From JACOUT01 sp964580865 (GTDB taxonomy: Bacteria; Myxococcota; UBA727; VGSZ01), in NCBI GenBank assembly GCA_964580865.1, contig CAZONM010000218.1:1-10025 (forward strand): 10,025 nt of DNA, given 5' to 3'. Under the pieces are notes generated by a model. It saw only the letters and a list, made by a program, of their open reading frames with translations. It was not told where the DNA came from and ran no database searches. The first letter of the stretch is position 1; every line of letters starts with the position of its first letter. Positions 1 to 6,738 of this stretch are shown here, in pieces. A program made the translations under genes and the position numbers.

Positions 1-1438
1 CCAACAGCGCCGCGCGCGCGGCGTCGAGCTCTTCGCGCAGGGCCGCGGGCGACCGGTGCGCGGCAACGGCGCCGGCGTCGTGGCCGCGGGCCAGGTGCAG
101 GACGTTGCGACCCTCGAAGTTGCCGGCGTCGCTCACGCCGAAGTACTCGCGCACCAGGGCGCCGCGCTCGGCCCCGAGCACGTCGTCGATCTCCCCCGGC
201 GTCCAGGTGAAGAACCACCCCTCCTCGTCGTGCCCCGCGGGCGTGCGCGAGTCCGCGTCGGTGGCCGAGTGGAGACCCCCGGCCGGGTCGCTGAAGTCGC
301 GATCCACGGCGTCGAGGACCTCACGCGCCACGCGCGCGAGCTCGGGGTCGCCGGTGAGCTGCCACGCCTCGACCAGCACCACGGCGAGCTGGGCGTTGTC
401 GTACAGCATCTTCTCGAAGTGCGGGATCTGCCAGGCGTGGTCGGTGGCGTAGCGGTGAAAGCCGCCGCCCACGTGATCGTAGATGCCGCCCGCGTGCATG
501 CGCTCGAGGGTGTGGCGCACGGCCACCAGCGCCTGGGCGTCGCCGCGCCGTCGGTGGTGGCGCAACAGGAGCTCGAGCGCGACGGGCCGGGGAAACTTCG
601 GCGCGCCGCCGAAGCCGCCGTGCACGGTGTCGAAGACGGCGAGCTCGGCGAGCGCCGCGTTCTCCACGGCCGAGGCGTCGGGGAGCGCACCGGGCGGGGC
701 GGCCGCGAGCTTCGCGAGGTGGCGCGACACCTCACCCGCATGCGCGAGCACGGCGGTGCGATCGGTGGCGTAGGCCGTCGACAGGTCGCCGAGGATGGTG
801 AGCAGCCCGGGCCCGCCGCCACGGTCGCCGTCCCTCGCCGGGAAGTAGGTGCCGGCGAAGAACGGCTGTTGATCCGGGGTCATCACCACGGTCATGGGCC
901 ACCCGCCGCGGCCGGTCATGGCGTTCACCGCCGCCATGTACACGTCGTCGATGTCGGGCCGCTCCTCGCGGTCGACCTTGATGGCCACGAAGTGCTCGTT
1001 GAGGAAGCGCGCGACCTCCTCGTCCTCGAAGGACTCGTGCTCCATCACGTGGCACCAGTGACACGTGGCGTAGCCGACGGAGAGGAACACCGGACGCCCG
1101 GTGCGCCGCGCGCGCTCGAAGGCCTCGTCGCCCCACGGGAACCAGTTCACGGGGTTGTGCGCGTGCTGCAGCAGATAGGGGCTCGTCTCGAGCGCCAGGC
1201 GGTTGGTGTAGCGCGGCGTGCCATCGTCGCTGAGGTGGCGGGTGCGCGGCGCATCGGTGTTGGCGTGGGAGCTCATGGCCCTGCGTAACAACTGGTCGAG
1301 CGCAGGGTCGTGGCCGCTCGTACCCGGTAGCGCCGGGTCGGTGAGCGCCGGCGCCGGGGTCGCCGGTGGGCGAGGCTGGCAGCCACCCGCCAACACCAGG
1401 CAGAGGCCCGCGCTGACGCGGGCGCCGAGCTGAGCCAT
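1..1438 (-). CDS. DUF255 / YyaL-type thioredoxin-fold protein, putative lipoprotein (C-terminus cut by window edge)
   Basis: The visible 479 residues start at ATG 1438; the 3' end lies beyond base 1. The DUF255 thioredoxin-like domain spans about residues 75-245, with NRLALETSPYLLQHAHNPVNW at its start and the hallmark CHWCH at 126-130 in GYATCHWCHVMEHESFED, then VDREERPDIDD and GGWPMTV. An (alpha/alpha)6 barrel-like region follows (GGFGGAPKFPRP 274-284, GGIYDHVGGGFHRY 317-330, HFEKMLYDNAQL 340-351, SATDADS 391-397). The order matches the YyaL/SPATA20 family, usually about 600-700 aa, so roughly a third is missing. The family's biochemical role is not settled. The N-terminus (hydrophobic stretch 8-18 ending AGG-C20, then a Pro/Ala linker) looks like a lipoprotein signal, although Ala at -3 is not ideal. 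It lies 17 bases after the ruvC stop. An in-frame GTG at 1459 overlaps that stop (GTGA) and would add seven residues. Family assignment is secure; start and export are less so. Confidence 0.9.
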   Translation of the reverse strand, partial: MAQLGARVSAGLCLVLAGGCQPRPPATPAPALTDPALPGTSGHDPALDQLLRRAMSSHANTDAPRTRHLSDDGTPRYTNRLALETSPYLLQHAHNPVNWFPWGDEAFERARRTGRPVFLSVGYATCHWCHVMEHESFEDEEVARFLNEHFVAIKVDREERPDIDDVYMAAVNAMTGRGGWPMTVVMTPDQQPFFAGTYFPARDGDRGGGPGLLTILGDLSTAYATDRTAVLAHAGEVSRHLAKLAAAPPGALPDASAVENAALAELAVFDTVHGGFGGAPKFPRPVALELLLRHHRRRGDAQALVAVRHTLERMHAGGIYDHVGGGFHRYATDHAWQIPHFEKMLYDNAQLAVVLVEAWQLTGDPELARVAREVLDAVDRDFSDPAGGLHSATDADSRTPAGHDEEGWFFTWTPGEIDDVLGAERGALVREYFGVSDAGNFEGRNVLHLARGHDAGAVAAHRSPAALREELDAARAALL

Positions 1439-1455
1439 GGGCGAAGCGCTCGTCG

Positions 1456-2007
1456 TCACGCCTTGCCTTGCCGGCGCGCGAGCTCGAGGAGCGCGTCCCG
1501 GCCCTTGGCCCGCCGTGGGGTCGGCGCGCGCGGGCCCACGGCGCCCGTGTCACCCATGACGGAGAGCGCGACCGCGAGCGCGTCGGCCGCGTCCTCGAAG
1601 GGCAGCTCGGGCAGCCCGAGCAGGGCGCGCACCATCTCGGCCACCTGCGCCTTGTCGGCGCGCCCGCGTCCGGCCACGCGTAGCTTCACCTGCGACGTGG
1701 GCACGCTCTGCACGCGCAGGCCCTGCATGCCGCAGATGGCGAGCACCACGCCGCGCGCCTGACCGAGGATGAGCGCCGAGCGCGCCCCTTTGCGCACGAA
1801 CACGTCCTCGACCACCACCAGGTCGGGCGACAGCTCCACCAGGCGATCGCGCAAGCGATGCGCGAGGTCCACCAGGCGTACGGTGAGGTCGCCGTCGTCG
1901 TCGAGGAAGATGACGCCGTTGTCGACGTGGCGCACGCGGCTGCCCTCGACATCGACGGCGCCCCACCCGGTCTTGTGCGAGCCCGGGTCGATGCCGAGGA
2001 TGCGCAT
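1456..2007 (-). CDS. ruvC: Holliday junction resolvase RuvC
   Basis: This 183-aa protein is the endonuclease that cuts Holliday junctions symmetrically with the RuvAB branch-migration complex in recombinational repair. It opens MRILGIDPGSHKTGWG, the RuvC RNase-H-fold signature. The four acidic catalytic residues are all present: D7 (IDPG), E67 (VVVEDVFV), D139 and D142 (EDAADALAVAL), with spacing matching E. coli D7/E66/D138/D141. Length is close to the usual 160-190 aa, with a short basic tail (TPRRAKGRDALLELARRQGKA). ATG 2007 is chosen because it gives the canonical MRILGIDPG start; a GTG at 2010 adds one residue. The start overlaps the upstream stop as TGATG, so translation is probably coupled to the lamin-tail lipoprotein gene. 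ruvA, ruvB and yebC, the common neighbours, are not in the window. The protein looks fully functional. Confidence 0.97.
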   Translation of the reverse strand: MRILGIDPGSHKTGWGAVDVEGSRVRHVDNGVIFLDDDGDLTVRLVDLAHRLRDRLVELSPDLVVVEDVFVRKGARSALILGQARGVVLAICGMQGLRVQSVPTSQVKLRVAGRGRADKAQVAEMVRALLGLPELPFEDAADALAVALSVMGDTGAVGPRAPTPRRAKGRDALLELARRQGKA

Positions 2008-3626
2008 CACTCACAGCCGCGGGAGACCACGCCGTTCTCGCGGCCCGGCGTAGGGCCGACGTCGCTGCGCGAGGTGCAGAAGCTCGCGGGATCGTCGGGG
2101 GCGCCGGGCGACGTGCGCTCGAGCGAGCGTCCGTTGCCGGGCTCCGACGGCGTGGAGATGCCGGCGATGGGCCGCCCGCCCGCGTCCTTGAGCAACAGCG
2201 TGATGTCCTCGTTGTTCAGGCCGCACCACGACGTGACGGTGGCGCGCTGGGTGTCGGGCACGTCCCCGTACGGCGTCTCGTCAAAGCCGGTGGGCACCAT
2301 CACCAAGAACCCCCCGGGCGCGATGGCGCTCGCGGCCGGCAACGTGCAGCTCTTGACCGAGCCCGTCGCCGTCGTCTCCTCCACGACCCAGCCGGAGACG
2401 TCCACGGTGTCGCTCGCCTCGAAGCTCACGAGCTCGATGAATTCGCCGTCGGGGTCCGACACGCCGTCGGGCGAGTCGGCGAGGAACTCGTTGATCGTGA
2501 TCTTGGGCAACGGCGCGGTCGTGAAGGTTCCGCGCGCGCGCGCGACCGACCCGACCTCGTCCTCGGCCACCACCAGGAAGTCGTACGTGACGCCGACGGT
2601 GAGGCCCGAGAGCTGCGCCGTGTGATTGAACGAGCCGCCGCTGCCGCCGGCGGCGACCCCGAGGGCCGGGCACGAGCCCCCGAGACAGTCGAGCGCGCCG
2701 CCAGCGACGCCGAAGTACGCCTCGGTGCCGCTGGCCTTGCCGGTGACGTAGCGGATCGTCGCCGACACCTCGCCGGCCACGGCCTCGACGTTGCGCAAGG
2801 TGTTCGGCGAGGTGTCGCATGCGGCGCCGGCCGCGATCGGCAGCGCGTAGGCAACCAAAGGCTGGCCGGTGTCGGCGAGGATCGCGGCGCTGGCCGACAG
2901 CGCGTACTGACCGTTCGGCGTCAAGCGCTCGCACCCGCTCGGCGGATCGTCGAGCACTACCGTAGCCTCGGTGCGCGCCTCGTTCATGAGCACCGCCGCC
3001 ACCGCGGGCGCGGTGACGCCCGTGAGCGTGAGCGTGTCGGCCCCGACGTTCTGCACGGGCTGGTTGAACGTGACACGGAAGAACTTCCGGTTCGGCGGCA
3101 CGATGCCGTTCGACGGCACGTCGGTGGCGGTGACCTCGGGCGCGCCCGCGTCGGTGCTGAAGTCGTAGAGGAATGGCGCGGCCAGGCCGTCGGGCCCGAC
3201 GAGCGGGTTCGCCGCCTGGTCGCGCACACCTTCGGAGATGGCGAGCGTGTACGCGGTGAGCGGCGCGAGCGGCAGCGAGTGGGTCACGGTGATGTAGTCG
3301 CCCTGCACCGTGACATCGACGGCCACCACGTCGTCTTGGCGCGACTCGCTGAAGGGCGGGTTGCGCAGGTCCGATAGAAACGCGTCGTCGATCTCGCTGC
3401 GCGGCGCGATGGCCACCGACAGGTTGTCGGCCGTGACGTCGCCGCTCACGGTGTCTGCGTCGAGCGCCTCGGAGAAGCGCACGGTGAAGCTCACAGTCAC
3501 CGGCACCACGGGCGACGCGGGCTCCACCGACAGGACGCGAGGCGGCGTGTCGTCGTCATCCGGCGGCGGCGGACAAGCGCAGAGCAGAGCGGCAAGACAG
3601 GAGAGCGAGACAAAGATCGAGCGCAT
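2007..3626 (-). CDS. Lipoprotein with Ig-like (SbsA/Big_5-type) domains and a lamin tail domain
   Basis: This 539-aa protein is probably anchored in the outer membrane or exposed at the surface. It begins MRSIFVSLSCLAALLCAC, a lipoprotein signal with lipobox L15-C16-A17-C18, followed by a P4D4 linker. Residues about 27-158 (PRVLSVEPASPVVPVTVSF...YDFSTDAG) and 163-265 (EVTATDVPSNGIVPPNRKFF...) look like two SbsA-type Ig-like domains. Residues about 277-371 resemble a fibronectin-III-like module ending ARGTFTTAPLP. A lamin tail domain follows at about 374-495 (ITINEFLADSPDG, DGEFIELVSF, VDVSGWVVEET, LNNEDITLLL). No catalytic site is visible, so a structural, adhesive or binding role is most likely; in bacteria lamin tail domains often occur in exported proteins, some with nuclease or MBL domains. 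ATG 3626 is preferred over TTG 3635 because a -10-like TAGCCT ends right before the TTG. It heads the leftward unit with ruvC and the DUF255 gene. Confidence 0.88.
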   Translation of the reverse strand: MRSIFVSLSCLAALLCACPPPPDDDDTPPRVLSVEPASPVVPVTVSFTVRFSEALDADTVSGDVTADNLSVAIAPRSEIDDAFLSDLRNPPFSESRQDDVVAVDVTVQGDYITVTHSLPLAPLTAYTLAISEGVRDQAANPLVGPDGLAAPFLYDFSTDAGAPEVTATDVPSNGIVPPNRKFFRVTFNQPVQNVGADTLTLTGVTAPAVAAVLMNEARTEATVVLDDPPSGCERLTPNGQYALSASAAILADTGQPLVAYALPIAAGAACDTSPNTLRNVEAVAGEVSATIRYVTGKASGTEAYFGVAGGALDCLGGSCPALGVAAGGSGGSFNHTAQLSGLTVGVTYDFLVVAEDEVGSVARARGTFTTAPLPKITINEFLADSPDGVSDPDGEFIELVSFEASDTVDVSGWVVEETTATGSVKSCTLPAASAIAPGGFLVMVPTGFDETPYGDVPDTQRATVTSWCGLNNEDITLLLKDAGGRPIAGISTPSEPGNGRSLERTSPGAPDDPASFCTSRSDVGPTPGRENGVVSRGCE

Positions 3627-3635
3627 GCGCCGCAA

Positions 3636-3641
3636 AGGCTA
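3636..3641 (-). promoter_or_regulatory. Candidate -10 element of the lamin-tail lipoprotein gene
   Basis: On the minus strand TAGCCT lies 9 bases before ATG 3626. With the usual spacing from -10 to transcription start, the RNA would begin about three bases before the ATG, leaving almost no leader. No Shine-Dalgarno is visible. The same hexamer precedes the kinase gene. No convincing -35 is seen. Confidence 0.4.
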
Positions 3642-3843
3642 CCCGAACGACCGCGACGCTGCACCGCCGCAGCCGAGGAGGGTCGGGCTCCGCCCGCCCG
3701 ACGACGGGCAGACGGCATCGCCCCGGTAACGCCGCGCCTCTCTCGCGGAGGGCCCGAGCCCCAGCAGAAGGGCGCGAGCGGTTCCTGGCCCGACGGCACG
3801 CACGGGATCGCCACCGAGATGAAGGCCAGGTCCGCTCGCGCAC

Positions 3844-3877
3844 GTCACCTCGGCGACCTTGTCGTCGCCGACGTGAC
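3844..3877 (-). terminator. Hairpin after the helix-hairpin-helix gene, terminator-like without U-tract
   Basis: On the minus strand two 14-base arms, GTCACGTCGGCGAC and GTCGCCGAGGTGAC, pair with a single mismatch around the 6-base loop GACAAG. The hairpin begins one base after the TAG stop (3879-3881). No run of T follows, so it is not a textbook intrinsic terminator; it may protect the 3' end or act with Rho, as is common in very GC-rich genomes. Confidence 0.6.
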
Positions 3878-3878
3878 A

Positions 3879-4766
3879 CTAGTACGGGCTGCGCCCGGCC
3901 TTCTCGAGCTTGTCCGAGAACCAGCCGCCGGTGAACGCGTCGATGTCGGCCGTCAGCTCCATCAGGCGCAACTCCTTGCGCACGCGGTCCGCGAGATCCG
4001 TGGGCGGCGCCAGCTCGAGGTCCACCTGCAGGCGGCGGCGCTCGAAGTAGCGGCGCGTAACCTCCTCGAGCATGCGATCGCGCAGGTTGGCCGTGCGCAC
4101 GGCCTCGCGCGCCACCGCCATCTCCTGCGGCTCGAAGATGAGGCGATCGAGCTCCCAGGTGACCCCCACGGTGAGGCGCCCGGTGGCGTTGTTGGTCTTG
4201 GCCTCGACGTCGGCCTCGCCGGCTTGCTCGACCACGCGCAGGTCGTCGTCGAGGGTGCCCTGCCCGGCCGTGGTGACGCGCGGCGCCAGCGCGTTGAAGC
4301 GCGCCCGCGTACGCCACGACTCCGCGATCTCCGGGTGCACCTGCACCCACGTGATGGCGCGCTCCTGCACCTCGCGGATGGTGGGCTCGCCGGCGAAGCG
4401 CATCAGCACCTTGCGCACCACCTCCTTCGACACCACCTTGCCCTCTTGCACCACCACCTGCTCGGCCGTGCCCACGCGCAGATGGCTACGCACCTTGCCC
4501 GCCACCGACGACGTCACGCTGGGCACGCGCGCCTGCAGATCCTCGAAGCTCGCAAACGGCCCGCCCTCGTCGCGCTCGCGCACGATGTCGCTGGCGGTCT
4601 TGGCGCCGATGCCGGGCAGGCTCTCGAGCTGCTCACGGGTGGCGGAGTTGAGCTCCACCTGCTCTTGCGTCCACGCGGGCGCGGCCACTGCGAGTACCGC
4701 GGTGACGACGAGGGCGTGCGCGCAGCAGCGCGCGGCGCGGGGGCGGAGTGGCGTGGCGTGGGTCAT
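3879..4766 (-). CDS. Exported ComEA-like helix-hairpin-helix protein with an uncharacterised C-terminal domain
   Basis: This 295-aa protein has a basic, hydrophobic signal peptide (about 1-33, cleavage probably near AWTQ). A ComEA-type helix-hairpin-helix region follows at about 36-99: VELNSATREQLESLPGIGAK carries the first hairpin (PGIG 51-54), with GPFASFEDLQARVPSV next. The second hairpin is degenerate, having lost the usual GIG glycines. Such domains bind the DNA backbone, and in ComEA they capture incoming DNA. Residues about 127-284 are homologous to the end of the upstream beta-propeller protein: EPTI 127-130, SWRTRARFNALAPR 150-163, TWELDR 203-208, and RKELRLMELTADIDAFTGG 263-281. The strand-then-long-helix pattern around 199-250 loosely resembles one repeat of TolC-type efflux proteins. 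The start is decided by GGAGG seven bases upstream and by the ATGA overlap with the preceding stop. Calling it competence protein ComEA would go too far; only the hairpin is shared. Confidence 0.88.
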   Translation of the reverse strand: MTHATPLRPRAARCCAHALVVTAVLAVAAPAWTQEQVELNSATREQLESLPGIGAKTASDIVRERDEGGPFASFEDLQARVPSVTSSVAGKVRSHLRVGTAEQVVVQEGKVVSKEVVRKVLMRFAGEPTIREVQERAITWVQVHPEIAESWRTRARFNALAPRVTTAGQGTLDDDLRVVEQAGEADVEAKTNNATGRLTVGVTWELDRLIFEPQEMAVAREAVRTANLRDRMLEEVTRRYFERRRLQVDLELAPPTDLADRVRKELRLMELTADIDAFTGGWFSDKLEKAGRSPY

Positions 4767-6637
4767 GGCGTGTCCTCCAGGCGTGATGGTCCGTCGTTGG
4801 TCCTGCGTTGCTCGCTCGTCGAGAAAGCGCCGCCGGTGGCGGCGTCGAGCAGCGCGGTCAGCTCGTCCTTGCGCAGCTCGCGTCGCGCGGCGTCGACGGC
4901 CGCGAGCTGCCCGGCCTTGCGCGCGTGGGCCTCCGCCGCGATCTCGGTCATCAGGCGTCGGCGCGCGCCGTACGCCTCCTGCACCGCGTCGATCACGCGG
5001 CGCTCGGCGTCGTACCACGACGTATAGCCGCGCCCGACGGCGACCTGATCGCGGTTGAACACGATGCGGTCGAGGTCCCAGGTGAGCGTGATGAGCGCGC
5101 GGTGCGTGGTGCCGACCGCGGGCTCGACGACGAAGAAGCCGGTGTTGCCGAACAGGTCGATGTCGTCGTTGGCGGGGTCGTAGCCCGGCGGCAGATCGCT
5201 GCCGACGCGCAGCACGAAGGTCCGCACGCGGTCGGTTCGGCCCGAGACAACGTCGTAGTCGACGTCGAGCCGGGGCAAGAGCGCGGCCGCACCGGCGCGG
5301 GCGCGCATGGACGCGGGGTCGTCCTGTCGAAGCCCGCCGTACGCCAGCGCCATGTCCACGGTGGCGTCGAGCGACGGCTCGCGGCGCCACAATTGGCGCA
5401 GCGCCTGCAGCGCGCTCGAGCTGAGCGTGACGCCGCTGCCGGGCTCCGAGCGGAAGACGCCGGCGTCGGTGGCGACCACGAGCGCCTCGGGATCGCCGCC
5501 CCGCGCGAGCGCCAGGACCTCGCGCGCCGGCACCTGCTCCACGGGCTGCACGGTGAGGCCTGCGTCGAGCGAGAGCGCCACGCCGCGCGTGTGGGTACCG
5601 GCGGCGAGGGCGCGCGCCGCCGTGGGGTGCGCCGAGATCGCCTGCACGCCCGCGGGGACGCCGCCGTAGCGCTCGAGCAGCGCGGCCTTGCGCTCGCCCA
5701 CGAACAGGCCCGCCACCGTGCCCGCGAACGCGGTGTCGGTGATCGCTTGGAAGCCGAGGGCGAGCACCATCGTGCGCGGCGGCATGCCGCGCAGGAGCAC
5801 CTCGAGGAAGGTGGCGCCCTCATCGAGCGAGCGGAACAGGCCGTGGGTGGTGCCGATGAGCACGGCGACGTCGGCGCGGCCCTCGGCGGCCACGGCGCAG
5901 ATGCCGGGCACGCTGCCCACGCGACCGGGCGCCGTGGAGAAGCTCGCGCCACCGTCGCGCGTGACGCGCAGGCCGGCGGCCGTGACGACGTAGAGGCGCG
6001 ACGGCCGACGCGGATCGACGGCGACATCGCGCACGTCGTTCTCGGCGGCGCCGCCCGGGATGGTGATGCGCTCGAAGGTCTCGCCGGCCGTGGTCGAGCG
6101 GTACAGGCCGCGGGGCGTGGCGACGTAGAGCACGCCCGGGGATCGCGGCACGAACGCGATGGCGCGCACGCCGGGCTCGGTGCGCGTCGGCACCACCAGA
6201 TCGGCGGCGTCCATGAGCTCGGCCGACTCGAGGTCGAGGGAGCCCTCGGGCAGCGGCTCGATGGTGAGCTCGTCGTCGTCCTCGGCGCCTGGGTCAGCCT
6301 CGGGGGAGACGTCCACGGCGGGCGCGGCCCGACCGACCTCGTCATCGGCGACCGCGGCGGGATCGGCGTCGAGCGCGCGCGCGCCGGTCTCGGCGTCGGT
6401 CTCGTCGAGCGCCAAGCCGCGCGGGAAGCTCAGCACCGGGCGCCAGCTCTCACCGCCGTCGGTGGAGCGCAGGAGGAAGCCGTCGACGCCGGCGAACAGC
6501 ACCTGGTCGTGGTTGGGGTCGACGGCGACCGCGGTGACCGCCTCGCTCGGCAGGTCGCCGGTGATGTCCTCGAAGTGCCGTGGCCCGCCGCCTGCGGCGA
6601 TGACGAGCGTGGCGATCGAGAGGGCGGGAGCGAGCAC
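4763..6637 (-). CDS. Exported Asp-box (BNR/sialidase-type) beta-propeller protein with the same C-terminal domain as its neighbour
   Basis: This 624-aa protein starts at GTG 6637; an in-frame TAA lies five codons upstream and no other start exists between. The hydrophobic N-terminus (LAPALSIATLVIAAG) resembles a signal peptide but lacks the usual basic residues. Residues about 20-400 form a propeller of the YCF48/sialidase-like type, with recurring Asp-box-like motifs: RSTDGGESWRPV 57-68, RSTTAGETFERI 180-191, RVTRDGGASF 224-233, RSLDEGATFLEV 269-280 and SLDAG 356-360. An acidic low-complexity insert (about 72-146) interrupts the early blades. No sialidase arginine triad or catalytic set is evident, so binding or scaffolding is more likely than hydrolysis. 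Residues about 420-606 match the C-terminal domain of the downstream protein (EPSL 420-423, SMRARAGAAALLPR 443-456, TWDLDR 519-524, RRELRKDELTALLDAATGG 585-603). Translation is coupled to that gene by ATGA. Function unknown. Confidence 0.85.
   Translation of the reverse strand: MLAPALSIATLVIAAGGGPRHFEDITGDLPSEAVTAVAVDPNHDQVLFAGVDGFLLRSTDGGESWRPVLSFPRGLALDETDAETGARALDADPAAVADDEVGRAAPAVDVSPEADPGAEDDDELTIEPLPEGSLDLESAELMDAADLVVPTRTEPGVRAIAFVPRSPGVLYVATPRGLYRSTTAGETFERITIPGGAAENDVRDVAVDPRRPSRLYVVTAAGLRVTRDGGASFSTAPGRVGSVPGICAVAAEGRADVAVLIGTTHGLFRSLDEGATFLEVLLRGMPPRTMVLALGFQAITDTAFAGTVAGLFVGERKAALLERYGGVPAGVQAISAHPTAARALAAGTHTRGVALSLDAGLTVQPVEQVPAREVLALARGGDPEALVVATDAGVFRSEPGSGVTLSSSALQALRQLWRREPSLDATVDMALAYGGLRQDDPASMRARAGAAALLPRLDVDYDVVSGRTDRVRTFVLRVGSDLPPGYDPANDDIDLFGNTGFFVVEPAVGTTHRALITLTWDLDRIVFNRDQVAVGRGYTSWYDAERRVIDAVQEAYGARRRLMTEIAAEAHARKAGQLAAVDAARRELRKDELTALLDAATGGAFSTSEQRRTNDGPSRLEDTP
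4774..4778 (-). promoter_or_regulatory. Shine-Dalgarno GGAGG of the helix-hairpin-helix gene
   Basis: GGAGG on the minus strand stands seven bases before ATG 4766, inside the end of the upstream coding sequence. With the ATGA overlap, it fixes the start and suggests coupled translation of the two genes. Confidence 0.75.
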
Positions 6638-6646
6638 GGGGACCGC

Positions 6647-6652
6647 GAGTTA
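6647..6652 (-). promoter_or_regulatory. Candidate -10 element of the beta-propeller gene
   Basis: On the minus strand TAACTC lies nine bases before GTG 6637, the same spacing as TAGCCT before the lamin-tail lipoprotein gene. No Shine-Dalgarno is present between it and the start. Its -35 region would fall inside the 31-bp palindrome. It is a weak single-site prediction, supported mainly by the pattern across several genes. Confidence 0.3.
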
Positions 6653-6655
6653 CCA

Positions 6656-6686
6656 CGGCGGCGCGCTCCAATGGAACGCGCCGCCG
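6656..6686. repeat. 31-bp near-perfect palindrome in the divergent spacer, possible operator
   Basis: Outer arms CGGCGGCGCG and CGCGCCGCCG are exact inverse complements. Inside them TCCA and TGGA also pair, around a single central A (6671), with one mismatched pair (C6666/A6676). The palindrome is in the 101-bp spacer between the divergent beta-propeller and MBL genes. It overlaps the expected -35 zone of the former and lies about 53-83 bases before the predicted start of the latter. This placement suits a shared operator; a hairpin in leader RNA is less likely because both transcripts appear to start further in. Confidence 0.6.
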
Positions 6687-6726
6687 GCGGATCTCGCGCT
6701 GCGCGCGCCCGACGCCGCACGTGCGC

Positions 6727-6732
6727 TACAAC
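6727..6732 (+). promoter_or_regulatory. Candidate -10 element of the MBL lipoprotein gene (leaderless spacing)
   Basis: TACAAC ends six bases before ATG 6739. If it is the -10 box, transcription would start at or next to the A of the start codon, giving a leaderless mRNA. There is no Shine-Dalgarno. This argues for ATG 6739 over the in-frame GTG at 6721, which would lie upstream of the -10. Confidence 0.45.
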
Positions 6733-6738
6733 CGCCGC

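Larger units (their letters stand above)
3627..3878. other. Non-coding spacer between two leftward units
   Basis: About 250 bases separate the helix-hairpin-helix gene stop from the start of the lamin-tail lipoprotein gene. The open frames here encode arginine/serine-rich or low-complexity peptides with no recognisable domain and no Shine-Dalgarno. It contains the strong hairpin at 3844-3877, a smaller one at 3682-3702 (7-bp arms GTCGGGC/GCCCGAC, 7-base loop) and the promoter-like TAGCCT at its left end. I see no RNA gene family in it. Confidence 0.6.

Noticed and set aside
2530..2545. Alternating CG/GC run (also near base 9-22), possible simple repeat
   Set aside because: It lies within well-supported coding sequence and is short enough to follow from codon composition in GC-rich DNA.
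3497..3814. A 105-aa minus-strand frame covering much of the 3627-3878 spacer
   Set aside because: It is Arg/Ser-rich, has no Shine-Dalgarno, runs out of frame into the lamin-tail lipoprotein gene and resembles no family.
3879..4766. Naming the hairpin protein comEA and the window a competence operon
   Set aside because: Only the helix-hairpin-helix region matches, the second hairpin is degenerate, most of the protein is a different domain, and no pilus or ComEC channel gene is present.
3879..5380. The shared C-terminal domain as a genuine TolC/OEP outer-membrane efflux protein
   Set aside because: Only one strand-plus-helix pattern is suggestive; the two-repeat length and the usual OEP signatures are missing, so this is kept as a loose resemblance only.
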